From positions 1-41,594 of the forward strand of contig JBGAPF010000022.1 in the NCBI GenBank assembly GCA_044221445.1: a stretch of 41,594 nt of DNA, written 5' to 3'. The notes beneath the pieces are model-generated. The model saw only the letters and a program-made list of their open reading frames with translations. It had not been told where the DNA came from and ran no database searches. Position 1 is the stretch's first letter; each line of letters begins with the position of its first letter. Position numbers and translations under genes: made by a program. This DNA comes from JBDHTS01 sp044221445 (GTDB lineage: Bacteria > Pseudomonadota > Alphaproteobacteria > Micavibrionales > Micavibrionaceae). Below are positions 16,902 to 23,697 of the stretch, in pieces.

Positions 16902-17791
16902 CAATCCAGCATCTTTTCAATCGGCAGAACAAGGATGGCGCTGGCGCCCGCTGCCTTCAGATTTTCCATCGTTTCCCAGAATACCGTTTCGTTGCAGACG
17001 GCATGCACCGCCACCTTATCCGTCACGCCCTGCAGCGGCACGATCGTGGGGGATTCGGCGCCCGGAATGGCCGCCTTCACTTTTTCCAGCGCCTCGATGG
17101 GGCTGTGCAGCATGATATATTTGCTTTCATCCGCCTTCTGCACGCCATTGATCCGGCGCAGCAGGCGATCGATCAATATTTCCTTTTCCTGCGGCATATC
17201 GCGGGTACGGCGGATCAGGATAGACTGACTCTGGCAGATCGTTTCCATTTCCCGCAAACCGTTGGCGGCCAGAGTCTCACCGGTGGAGACCAGATCGCAT
17301 ATGGCGTCCGCGATCTGCAAACGGGGGGCGATTTCGATAGCGCCGCTCATGATGACGACCGTTGCCTCTATTCCCTTGCGATCCAGCCAGTCCTGCAGCG
17401 TTTCCGGGTAGGAGGTCGCGATTTTTTTACCTTCCAAAGCGATATCCGCCGTCCCTTTTGGCACGGCCAGCGACAGGCGGCATGTCCCGAACCCGAGATC
17501 GACCAGTTTTTCGAGGTCGTAAGGCCGGTGGCGCGTCCTGTGTTCCAGCGCCTTTTCCTGAAACACGTTCAGTCCGACAACACCGAGGTCGCATGCGCCC
17601 TCGTTCACCAGTTCGGGAATGTCGTCGTCACGTAGCATCAGCAAATCGGCAGGAAAATTGGTCGACTGGCAAAACAGCTGATCCTTGCTTTTGTTAAACC
17701 GGATCCCGCAGCGTTTCAGCAGGTCGAGAGACGGCTCGGCCAGGCGTCCCGATTTCTGGATCGCGATGCGCAGTCTCGTATGGTCAGTCAT
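16901..17791 (-). CDS. hisG: ATP phosphoribosyltransferase, long form with regulatory domain
   Basis: 296-residue first enzyme of histidine synthesis, joining ATP and PRPP. The protein starts MTDHTRLRIAIQKSGRLAEPS at 17791, after a GGGGA site; an upstream in-frame extension to 17902 lies inside the preceding gene and is rejected. The catalytic domains show DLGVVGLNV and MSGAIEIAPRL. The C-terminal 80 or so residues, from SKYIMLHSPIEALEKV to ILVLPIEKML, form the ACT-like histidine-sensing domain. The long form needs no HisZ; many alphaproteobacteria use short HisG plus HisZ instead. The start overlaps the YerC-like stop by eight bases. Confidence 0.95.
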   Translation of the reverse strand: MTDHTRLRIAIQKSGRLAEPSLDLLKRCGIRFNKSKDQLFCQSTNFPADLLMLRDDDIPELVNEGACDLGVVGLNVFQEKALEHRTRHRPYDLEKLVDLGFGTCRLSLAVPKGTADIALEGKKIATSYPETLQDWLDRKGIEATVVIMSGAIEIAPRLQIADAICDLVSTGETLAANGLREMETICQSQSILIRRTRDMPQEKEILIDRLLRRINGVQKADESKYIMLHSPIEALEKVKAAIPGAESPTIVPLQGVTDKVAVHAVCNETVFWETMENLKAAGASAILVLPIEKMLD

Positions 17792-18098
17792 TTTTCCATT
17801 CCCCAAGTCGTTCGAGCACCAGACGATATCCTTTGAAATCACCGTACAGGAAACGCGCGACCCGGCCGATTGTGGCCAGGCTGACGCCTGTTTTCGCGGC
17901 AATCGCCCTGTAAGGCTGCTTCTCCACCAGCATTCCGACCACTTCCCAGCGATCGCTTAAGGCCTCGATCTCGGCGGGCGTGCAAAGATCAGTAAAGAAA
18001 CTACGGCATTCTTCCGGCGTTTTTAGCTGCAGAACGGCCTTATAAAGGCGATCCTCCAGTTTTTTCCGTTCTGCAGGATCCTGAGCGCGTTGTTTCAT
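17784..18098 (-). CDS. YerC/YecD (TrpR-superfamily) DNA-binding protein, likely his operon regulator
   Basis: 104-residue all-helical protein of the Trp-repressor superfamily, YerC/YecD type. Residues about 18-55 carry LYKAVLQLKTPEECRSFFTDLCTPAEIEALSDRWEV (two stretches), and the helix-turn-helix is at about 61-84 (YRAIAAKTGVSLATIGRVARFL). The ATG at 18098 is preferred over a TTG six bases upstream. It is the first gene of the his operon, overlapping hisG by eight bases (ATGACTGA). YerC-type proteins have been proposed as histidine regulators in Firmicutes; autogenous control of this operon is inferred from position. Ligand and operator are not visible from the protein. Confidence 0.85.
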   Translation of the reverse strand: MKQRAQDPAERKKLEDRLYKAVLQLKTPEECRSFFTDLCTPAEIEALSDRWEVVGMLVEKQPYRAIAAKTGVSLATIGRVARFLYGDFKGYRLVLERLGEWKND

Positions 18099-18108
18099 CT
18101 GCAAATCC

Positions 18109-18150
18109 GTATCAATGTAATAGCGTAATGATACACTAATACAATATTGT
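18109..18150 (-). promoter_or_regulatory. Candidate promoter/operator region of the his operon
   Basis: The A+T-rich stretch before the YerC-like gene holds an inverted repeat, GTATCA (18109-18114) and TGATAC (18129-18134), and three TAAT(A/G) repeats. This is the natural place for operon promoter and autoregulatory operator. The -35/-10 boxes are not certain. Confidence 0.35.
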
Positions 18151-18251
18151 GCCGTAAGGCAAGCTTTTTCCCATTTATCTTACAGGCATTCCCTACATGG
18201 ATAGACCGTCTAAGTTTTCGTCTGGTCTTCTCATGTCAATCGGGCTAGATA

Positions 18252-20021
18252 ATGAGGGGTTCCTCAAACGATAAAACAGCCATGCGCTTTATCCTATCCT
18301 TCCTAATCCTGTCCGTTTTTCTTCTGACTGTCGTGCCTGCCCATGCGGCGGATGCCGTCAAGGAAGATGCCAAGGAAACAGCCGCCGAACAGCCCATCGC
18401 ACCGCCCGATCCTCTTGGCCGGGAAACGCCGCGGGGCCTGATCATGGGTTTCCTGGACGCCGCGTCAAAGGATGACTGGCAAAGCGCCTCGTCTTATCTC
18501 GATCTGTCTTTCCTGTCCAAAGCGCAGGCGAAGCAGAGAGGCCCCTACTATGCGCAAACCCTGCAGGCCCTCCTCGACCAGGGCGGCTGGATCATGCCGA
18601 ACTCGCTGATCAGCGACGATCCAAAAGGCAAGCCAAACGACACCCTGGAAGCAAAGGAAACGGACCGGATCGGGACGCTTAAGGCCGGAGATCAGGCCGT
18701 GGACGTGCTGGCGCAGCGTGAGAATGGGCTTAACGGCAACGGCATATGGCTGATCGCCGCCGATACATTGAAGCCTCTTCCGGATATGGTCGAAGAAATC
18801 AGCCCGCCGCTTATCAACCGCCTGATGCCGTCTTCCCTCATCGAGACAAAGATATGGGGCGTGCCGCTCGGCCACTGGGTGGCCATGGTGGCGCTGGCCG
18901 TTCTCGCTTATTTTATCGCCTGGACGTTCACATTCGCTCTTTATTGGATTACACGCCGTATATGCCGGCGCCTCGGCTATGACGGCGTTCATGTCGTCGA
19001 TGCCCTGAAGCTGCCGATGCAGCTCTACATGGCGGTCTGGATTTTCGTTTACGCCGGGATGTTCATGGGCGTTTCCGCCCTAGCGCGCCAGCATTTCAGC
19101 CTGGCGACGGTGATCGTCGGCTGGCTGTCGCTGATCCTTTTTATCTGGCGGCTGATCGATATCATCGCAGACCGCAGTCAGCAGCATATGAGCCGCCTGA
19201 ACAAGATCGGCATGATGTCGGTCATCCATTTCATGCGGCGAAGCGCCAAGTTCATTTTCATAGCCCTGGCAGCCATCGTCATCCTCGGCACGTTCGGGGT
19301 CGACGTCAGGACAGGGCTCGCCGCTCTCGGTATCGGCGGTATCGCCCTGGCACTAGGGGCGCAGAAAACCGTCGAGAACTTTGTTGGCACCATCATGCTG
19401 GTCATCGACCAGCCGGTCCGGCTCGGCGATTATTGCAAGATCGGCGAAACGGAAGGGACGGTCGAGGATATTGGCATGCGCTCGACCCGCCTGCGCACAG
19501 GCGCGCGAACGGTGGTGACGATCCCGAACGGTGAATTTTCCTCCCAAAGAATAGAGAATTTCGCGCGGCGAGACCGTTATCTTTTTAACCATACCATCGG
19601 TCTGCGTTACCAAACGACGCCGGATCAGATGCGCTGGCTGCTGGTCGAACTCCGCTCCCTGCTTTACGCCCATCCGCGCGTCAGCCCGGAACCGGCGCGG
19701 GTGCGGCTGAAGGGACTCGCGTCAAGCTCTCTCGACATCGAATTTTTCGCTTATATCACCACCGCGACATTCGACGAATTCCTGGAAGTGCAGGAAGACC
19801 TGATCCTGCGTATCATGGAGACCGTGGAAAGCGGCGGCGCCGCTTTCGCCCTTCCGTCGCAGACAGTGTACAACGCCGACGATGTAAAAGCCCCCGAGGA
19901 TCGCGTCCATATGGCCGAAGACCAGGTGCGCCAGTGGCGCGAACGCGGCGAACTTCCCCTGCCGAAATTCGGGCCGGAACAGATCGAACGCNNNNNNNNN
20001 NNNNNNNNTTTCCGCCGATAG
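18252..20021 (+). CDS. MscS-family mechanosensitive channel (C-terminus obscured by N run)
   Basis: About 589 codons. An N-terminal signal peptide (MRFILSFLILSVFLLTVVPA then AHAADA) is best seen from the in-frame ATG at 18282, which may be the true start. A periplasmic domain of roughly 170 residues follows, then several membrane spans from about residue 205 (VPLGHWVAMVALAVLAYF). The pore helix and MscS core are at about 345-425: GLAALGIGGIALALGAQKTVENF, VIDQPVRLGDYCKI, TEGTVEDIGMRSTRLR, VTIPNGEF (in separate runs). A cytoplasmic beta/alpha domain ends the protein. Such channels release solutes on osmotic downshock. Seventeen N at 19992-20008 leave the last residues, reading frame and stop uncertain. 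It is divergent from the his operon. Confidence 0.88.
   Translation: MRGSSNDKTAMRFILSFLILSVFLLTVVPAHAADAVKEDAKETAAEQPIAPPDPLGRETPRGLIMGFLDAASKDDWQSASSYLDLSFLSKAQAKQRGPYYAQTLQALLDQGGWIMPNSLISDDPKGKPNDTLEAKETDRIGTLKAGDQAVDVLAQRENGLNGNGIWLIAADTLKPLPDMVEEISPPLINRLMPSSLIETKIWGVPLGHWVAMVALAVLAYFIAWTFTFALYWITRRICRRLGYDGVHVVDALKLPMQLYMAVWIFVYAGMFMGVSALARQHFSLATVIVGWLSLILFIWRLIDIIADRSQQHMSRLNKIGMMSVIHFMRRSAKFIFIALAAIVILGTFGVDVRTGLAALGIGGIALALGAQKTVENFVGTIMLVIDQPVRLGDYCKIGETEGTVEDIGMRSTRLRTGARTVVTIPNGEFSSQRIENFARRDRYLFNHTIGLRYQTTPDQMRWLLVELRSLLYAHPRVSPEPARVRLKGLASSSLDIEFFAYITTATFDEFLEVQEDLILRIMETVESGGAAFALPSQTVYNADDVKAPEDRVHMAEDQVRQWRERGELPLPKFGPEQIERXXXXXXFRR
19992..20008. other. Run of 17 undetermined bases
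   Basis: Seventeen N interrupt the 3' end of the MscS-family gene. The true length of the gap is unknown, so the stop at 20021 is provisional. Confidence 0.99.
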
Positions 20022-20047
20022 GATCGGTGGAACGGAAAGACTAAGGA

Positions 20048-20782
20048 TTACGCCGCCTGTGTCTGATTGTCCGAAACAGAACTTTGTCTGCGTTTGAAGT
20101 CAATGCGCGTAAAAACGCCTTTATCAAGCCCTTGGGGCATACCTGACACAGGGTTGTTTCTGAAAATCGTCGCTGGAAGCAACACTGAGCCAGGGTATAT
20201 ATCAACCGCTTCCTTTTGATCGAACATCATCGAAAAAACCGCAGTTTCTTCTAACAAATACTCTCTCGAATAGTTTGAAAATTTTTCAAAGCTTTCATAA
20301 TTTTTCCGATCCCGGTTTCTATACCAGAAAGAAGTGATATTTTCTTTAATCGCGCTACGAAAATATTCATGCTGAAGATAGAACATATCGACCTGCTCTC
20401 TTCTGACGTTATAATCAGAAGAATTAAGCCAATGATCCCATCGAAAAATTTTATAATCAGGCAAAAGCTGAAAAAGATGCTTATTACGAGCGAGCCAAGC
20501 ATCCCCCTCTGCCCGCCATAATGACCTGACACTTTCATCAGAACATTCCTGAATGGCCAGCGTGTTATAACGCTGCAAAGTATCGTTTACGCAGAGAATT
20601 ACTTCTTTGAAACGGCGGGAAGCCCACCGTATGGTTGCCTCGAATTTTGCTCCATCATGAGAATCATGGCCTACGCTTATCTGCAGCCGGCAGGTGGAAT
20701 ATTTACGCCATGCCGCGCCAGTCTTCACCTTAACCGCATATTCTATATTCGAAGGAGGCCGATTATCATTAAAATCGTTCAT
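20048..20782 (-). CDS. Putative tRNA-dependent cyclodipeptide synthase (XYP-type pattern)
   Basis: 244-residue protein, the usual length of cyclodipeptide synthases (CDPS), which use two aminoacyl-tRNAs to make cyclic dipeptides. The early strand-loop LQISVGHDS (33-41) puts Ser36 at the place of the acyl-accepting Ser37 of AlbC. It is followed by FEATIRWASRRFKEVILCVN, like the helix and strand after it in CDPSs. REYLLEETAVF (173-183) supplies Tyr175 and Glu179, matching Tyr178 and Glu182. DIYPG (194-198) gives Tyr196-Pro197, and His39 replaces Asn40; this is the XYP rather than NYH pattern. Basic residues are frequent, as expected for tRNA binding. The ATG at 20782 overlaps the upstream regulator by 14 bases (a GTG at 20788 is possible). 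The gene is A+T-rich. No oxidase, P450 or methyltransferase partner is adjacent. The call rests on motif spacing alone. Confidence 0.72.
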   Translation of the reverse strand: MNDFNDNRPPSNIEYAVKVKTGAAWRKYSTCRLQISVGHDSHDGAKFEATIRWASRRFKEVILCVNDTLQRYNTLAIQECSDESVRSLWRAEGDAWLARNKHLFQLLPDYKIFRWDHWLNSSDYNVRREQVDMFYLQHEYFRSAIKENITSFWYRNRDRKNYESFEKFSNYSREYLLEETAVFSMMFDQKEAVDIYPGSVLLPATIFRNNPVSGMPQGLDKGVFTRIDFKRRQSSVSDNQTQAA

Positions 20783-21410
20783 CAGCACGGCTTTCTTTTG
20801 GTTGTGGCAATGTTATCCAAAGCAGGTTGAACAAGTTACGTTGGACGTAAGCCATAATTTCGTCCCGGAAAATAACGATCTTCGTTTCTTGATCCAGAAC
20901 AAGCGCTACCTTCTCCCCATAGATGACCATAACTCTGTTTATAAAAAAATCCTTAGGTACGTATCTGTATTCATCGACAGGCCCCATCAGATATGTATTT
21001 CCTTCTTCCACCAGCTGGCGCATTTTGACGCCCATTTTACGCATACGCCGGTAGGCTTCGTTAACGGGGGGCGGAGAAACGCGATCATCAGCACAACTGA
21101 TAAGCAATTCGGGCGATTCTATATTTTTCAAAGTATAATAAACGTCGTCCAGAAGTTTTAAATAACAGTCATCGCCCTCATAGATGCGGATGAGATCCTG
21201 CTTCTTACGCACGCCCCCTTCAATAAATTCCACACCTTCGTTTTCGAAAGCGTCTTGGATGGCATCCTGGGTTTGCCTGGTAGGATTATGCTTTCCGGCC
21301 TCTATATTGCCGATAGAAGGCGTGGCCATGTCTACCCTGCGGGCGAGATCGGCCTGGCTCCAGTTTTTCAGGGCCCGGGCGGCGCGTATCTGGTCGGCGT
21401 TGATGAGCAT
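20769..21410 (-). CDS. XRE-type HTH regulator with TrmB/PLD-like C-terminal domain
   Basis: 213-residue protein. Residues about 4-58 are a Cro/CI (XRE) helix-turn-helix: IRAARALKNWSQADLARRV then MATPSIGNIEAGKHNPTRQT. The C-terminal part (about 85-205) reads ESPELLISCADDRV..., RRMRKMGVKMRQLVEEG, YRYVPKDFFINRVMVIYGEK, TKIVIFRDEIMAYVQRNLFN and LLWI. The pattern resembles the effector domain of TrmB-like regulators; that is inference. The stop overlaps the cyclodipeptide synthase start by 14 bases, so the two are co-translated. The promoter upstream contains a perfect 19-bp palindrome, consistent with autorepression. No strong Shine-Dalgarno precedes the ATG. Base composition is A+T-rich like its partner. 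Confidence 0.8.
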   Translation of the reverse strand: MLINADQIRAARALKNWSQADLARRVDMATPSIGNIEAGKHNPTRQTQDAIQDAFENEGVEFIEGGVRKKQDLIRIYEGDDCYLKLLDDVYYTLKNIESPELLISCADDRVSPPPVNEAYRRMRKMGVKMRQLVEEGNTYLMGPVDEYRYVPKDFFINRVMVIYGEKVALVLDQETKIVIFRDEIMAYVQRNLFNLLWITLPQPKESRADERF

Positions 21411-21441
21411 ATTTTGATGTGATTCGGTTATGTCTTTCTCA

Positions 21442-21470
21442 GAATTACGCTATAATTTATAGCGTGTAAA
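21442..21470 (-). promoter_or_regulatory. Promoter with embedded 19-bp palindromic operator (regulator-CDPS operon)
   Basis: On the reverse strand TTTACA (21465-21470) and TAATTC (21442-21447) are 17 bases apart. A perfect palindrome, ACGCTATAATTTATAGCGT at 21447-21465, fills the spacer exactly. A repressor bound here would block RNA polymerase. The HTH protein encoded 31 bases downstream is the obvious candidate. Confidence 0.65.
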
Positions 21471-21494
21471 GCTGGGAAAAGTAAAAAATTAAGC

Positions 21495-21523
21495 TTGACA
21501 CCTTAAAGCATCCTATGTTTTAT
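21495..21523 (+). promoter_or_regulatory. Possible opposing promoter
   Basis: TTGACA (21495-21500), a 17-base spacer and TTTTAT (21518-21523) on the + strand form a good sigma-70-like match. No gene lies in that direction before the terminator at 21610, so it would make a short transcript of roughly 110 bases. Confidence 0.4.
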
Positions 21524-21531
21524 AACACGGT

Positions 21532-21550
21532 ACGTTTTATTTTATAGCGT
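21532..21550. promoter_or_regulatory. Second, degenerate copy of the 19-bp operator
   Basis: ACGTTTTATTTTATAGCGT matches the perfect palindrome at 21447-21465 in 16 of 19 positions, with one half-site (TTATAGCGT) intact. Centres are 85 bases apart, about eight helical turns, which would suit looping or co-operative binding. It lies just past the opposing -10 box. Confidence 0.5.
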
Positions 21551-21609
21551 TCGGCGCTCTTCTCCCCCACACATGCCGGATGCCTTGATTGAGCGTACCC
21601 ACACACATC

Positions 21610-21644
21610 AAAAGCCCCTGGGCCCTAGCTGCTCAGGGGTTTTT
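21610..21644. terminator. Bidirectional Rho-independent terminator
   Basis: Stem AAAAGCCCCTG (21610-21620) with CAGGGGTTTTT (21634-21644), one G-U pair, T runs on both strands. It ends the aguA-aguB transcript on the - strand and any + strand transcript from 21495. Confidence 0.8.
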
Positions 21645-21663
21645 GACGTTTTGGAAGGCGTAA

Positions 21664-22518
21664 TTAAAAGAAGCCTTTATACAGATCCGTCCGGCGATCC
21701 CGGAAGAACCCCCAGGCTGCACGATAGGTGTTCAATTCTTCCAGATTAAACGTATGAACCAGAACGCCTTCGTCGCGTTCTTCAAATGTTTCTACCATAT
21801 CGCCCCGCTGATTGGCGATGAATGAATGCCCATAAAACGCCTGCGGCGCGCCAAAACCCTGTTCGATTCCAATGCGATTCGCCGCCACGACCGGAATAGC
21901 GTTGGAGACAGCATGTCCCTGCATGGCACGCTGCCACGGCAGGCGTGAATCGATAGTAGAGTCGTGCGGTTCGGATCCAATCGCAGTGGGATAAAACAGC
22001 ACCTCCGCGCCTTGCAACGCCATAGCGCGGGCGCATTCCGGGAACCACTGGTCCCAACAGATGCCAACGCCGACTGTGCCGTGTTTCGTCTTCCATATCT
22101 TGAAGCCCGTATCGCCGGGACGGAAATAATATTTTTCCTGATACCCGGGCCCGTCGGGAATATGGCTTTTACGATAGACGCCCATCAGCGAACCGTCGGC
22201 ATCCAGCATAGCCATGCTGTTATAATAGTGTGGGCCTTCGCGTTCATAGATCGAAACCGGTATGGCCACATTCAGTTCGTTTGCAAGCTTCTGCAGCTTC
22301 AGCACACAGGGGTGTTCTCCCACCGGATACGCGTTGTCGAACCAGCATTCTTCCTGGGTCGTGCAGAAATACGGTCCCTGAAACAGTTCGGACGGCAGGA
22401 TGATTTGCGCGCCCCTGCCCGCAGCCTCGCGAATAAAACCAATAGTCTTTTCGATGTTAGCATCAATGTCTTTTCCATACGATGTCTGGATCGCGGCGAC
22501 GGTCAGGATACGGCTCAT
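21664..22518 (-). CDS. aguB: N-carbamoylputrescine amidase
   Basis: 284-residue carbon-nitrogen hydrolase (nitrilase superfamily) that converts N-carbamoylputrescine to putrescine, CO2 and ammonia. The catalytic triad is visible as Glu44 (LPSELFQG), Lys117 (YRKSHIP) and Cys154 (VGICWDQWFPE). The start MSRILTVAAIQTS at 22518 is chosen because it overlaps the aguA stop by four bases (ATGA) and begins at the family's conserved first strand; an upstream in-frame start lies within aguA. Length is typical. It forms a two-gene operon with aguA and ends at the terminator 20 bases downstream. Confidence 0.95.
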   Translation of the reverse strand: MSRILTVAAIQTSYGKDIDANIEKTIGFIREAAGRGAQIILPSELFQGPYFCTTQEECWFDNAYPVGEHPCVLKLQKLANELNVAIPVSIYEREGPHYYNSMAMLDADGSLMGVYRKSHIPDGPGYQEKYYFRPGDTGFKIWKTKHGTVGVGICWDQWFPECARAMALQGAEVLFYPTAIGSEPHDSTIDSRLPWQRAMQGHAVSNAIPVVAANRIGIEQGFGAPQAFYGHSFIANQRGDMVETFEERDEGVLVHTFNLEELNTYRAAWGFFRDRRTDLYKGFF

Positions 22519-23555
22519 ATCAAAGGCTCCTGCTGAGTAATGCAATGAAACGACCCGCCACCGGTCAGAACGGCTTTGGACGACGCACCGATCACTGTAT
22601 GCTCGGGAAACAAACGGGCCAGTCCTGCAACAGCATCATCGGCAGACCGCGTATTGTATGTCGGCACGACGATGGCCTTGTTGCCAATAATAAAATTCAT
22701 ATGGCTGGCAGGCATAATCTCATCCTGTTCTTCCGGATCGTCAATACGGGGAGAATCAGGTCGCCTTTCGACGCGGCCAGGAGATGGAATGCGCTCTACC
22801 TGAATCCTGCGCCCTGCCGCATCTGTGAACGAAGCCAGCATATTTGCAGTTTTTTCAAAAAAAGCTTCATTTGGGTCGTCATTGCCGAAAGGACTCTGGC
22901 ACACAACCCTACCCGGTGCGACGAATCGCGCGACATTGTCAATATGTCCGTCGGTATGATCGTTCAGCATACCTTCATCCAGCCAGAGTATCTTGTGCGC
23001 ACCAAAAGCTTTCTTCAACGCGCTTTCCAGTGTGGCCTGATCCATTCCCGGATTACGGTTAGGATTCAAAAGGCATTGCCGTGTCGTTAAAATTGTTCCT
23101 TCGCCGTCATGCTCCAGCGCGCCACCTTCCATAACAAAGTCAAAATGTTTCGTCTCCACTCCAGAGCGGGCAGCCACGGCGTCTCCGACCTGGTCGTCGA
23201 ATTCATAAATATATTTTCCACCCCAGCCATTGGTACGGAAGCGCAGCGCGACTGGCTGACCTCCCTGCCTCGCAAAAATCGGGCCGGTATCGCGCAGCCA
23301 GATATCGCCGAATTGCGCCGGAATGATTTCCACGCCACCTCCCAACATCGATTGCGCAGACTTCACTGCCTCGTAACCCATGGCAAGCACCTTAACCGCC
23401 TCGCTAGCCGATAACGCCTTAACCATCCGCGCGATTTCTTTCCGCGCTTCGTCCAGAAGCCTGCCCTGCCACAAAGGCGCATGGGACGGCCAACAGGTCC
23501 AAACAGCTTTGTGCTTTTCCCATTCAGCGGGAACGACGATCGAACCTTCGGCCAT
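22515..23555 (-). CDS. aguA: Agmatine deiminase
   Basis: 346-residue enzyme of the peptidylarginine-deiminase-like family that hydrolyses agmatine to N-carbamoylputrescine and ammonia. The N-terminal PAEWEKHKAVWTCWPSH, the substrate-binding DIWLRDTGP, the MEGGALEHDGEGT / NDHTDGHIDN segments and the catalytic cysteine near the end (GGGSFHCITQQEP, Cys338) are all present. It is first in the aguA-aguB operon, divergent from nspC with a 142-base shared upstream region. The agmatine source (arginine decarboxylase) is not clearly in the window, unless the fold III decarboxylase at 27-28 kb accepts arginine. Confidence 0.95.
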   Translation of the reverse strand: MAEGSIVVPAEWEKHKAVWTCWPSHAPLWQGRLLDEARKEIARMVKALSASEAVKVLAMGYEAVKSAQSMLGGGVEIIPAQFGDIWLRDTGPIFARQGGQPVALRFRTNGWGGKYIYEFDDQVGDAVAARSGVETKHFDFVMEGGALEHDGEGTILTTRQCLLNPNRNPGMDQATLESALKKAFGAHKILWLDEGMLNDHTDGHIDNVARFVAPGRVVCQSPFGNDDPNEAFFEKTANMLASFTDAAGRRIQVERIPSPGRVERRPDSPRIDDPEEQDEIMPASHMNFIIGNKAIVVPTYNTRSADDAVAGLARLFPEHTVIGASSKAVLTGGGSFHCITQQEPLI

Positions 23556-23648
23556 GCTGATATAAACTCCTTTATTTTACAGTATGATAAAGGTTGGTAA
23601 GCCTAATCGTCTATCAAATTCTCAAGACAAAGCTTTTTATGGACAAGT

Positions 23649-23681
23649 GATTGATTTATAACATATTATTAAAGATCAATC
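23649..23681. promoter_or_regulatory. Inverted repeat before nspC
   Basis: GATTGAT (23649-23655) and ATCAATC (23675-23681) flank an A+T-rich 19-base centre containing TTATAACATATTATT. The right arm abuts the AAGGAG ribosome-binding site (23685-23690). It could be an operator in the aguA/nspC divergent region or an RNA hairpin near the start; I cannot tell which. Confidence 0.35.
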
Positions 23682-23697
23682 GCTAAGGAGACAGGGT

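Noticed and set aside
17792..17902. N-terminal extension of hisG
   Set aside because: Lies within the YerC-like gene; the family start MTDHTRLRIAIQ with a ribosome site is at 17791.
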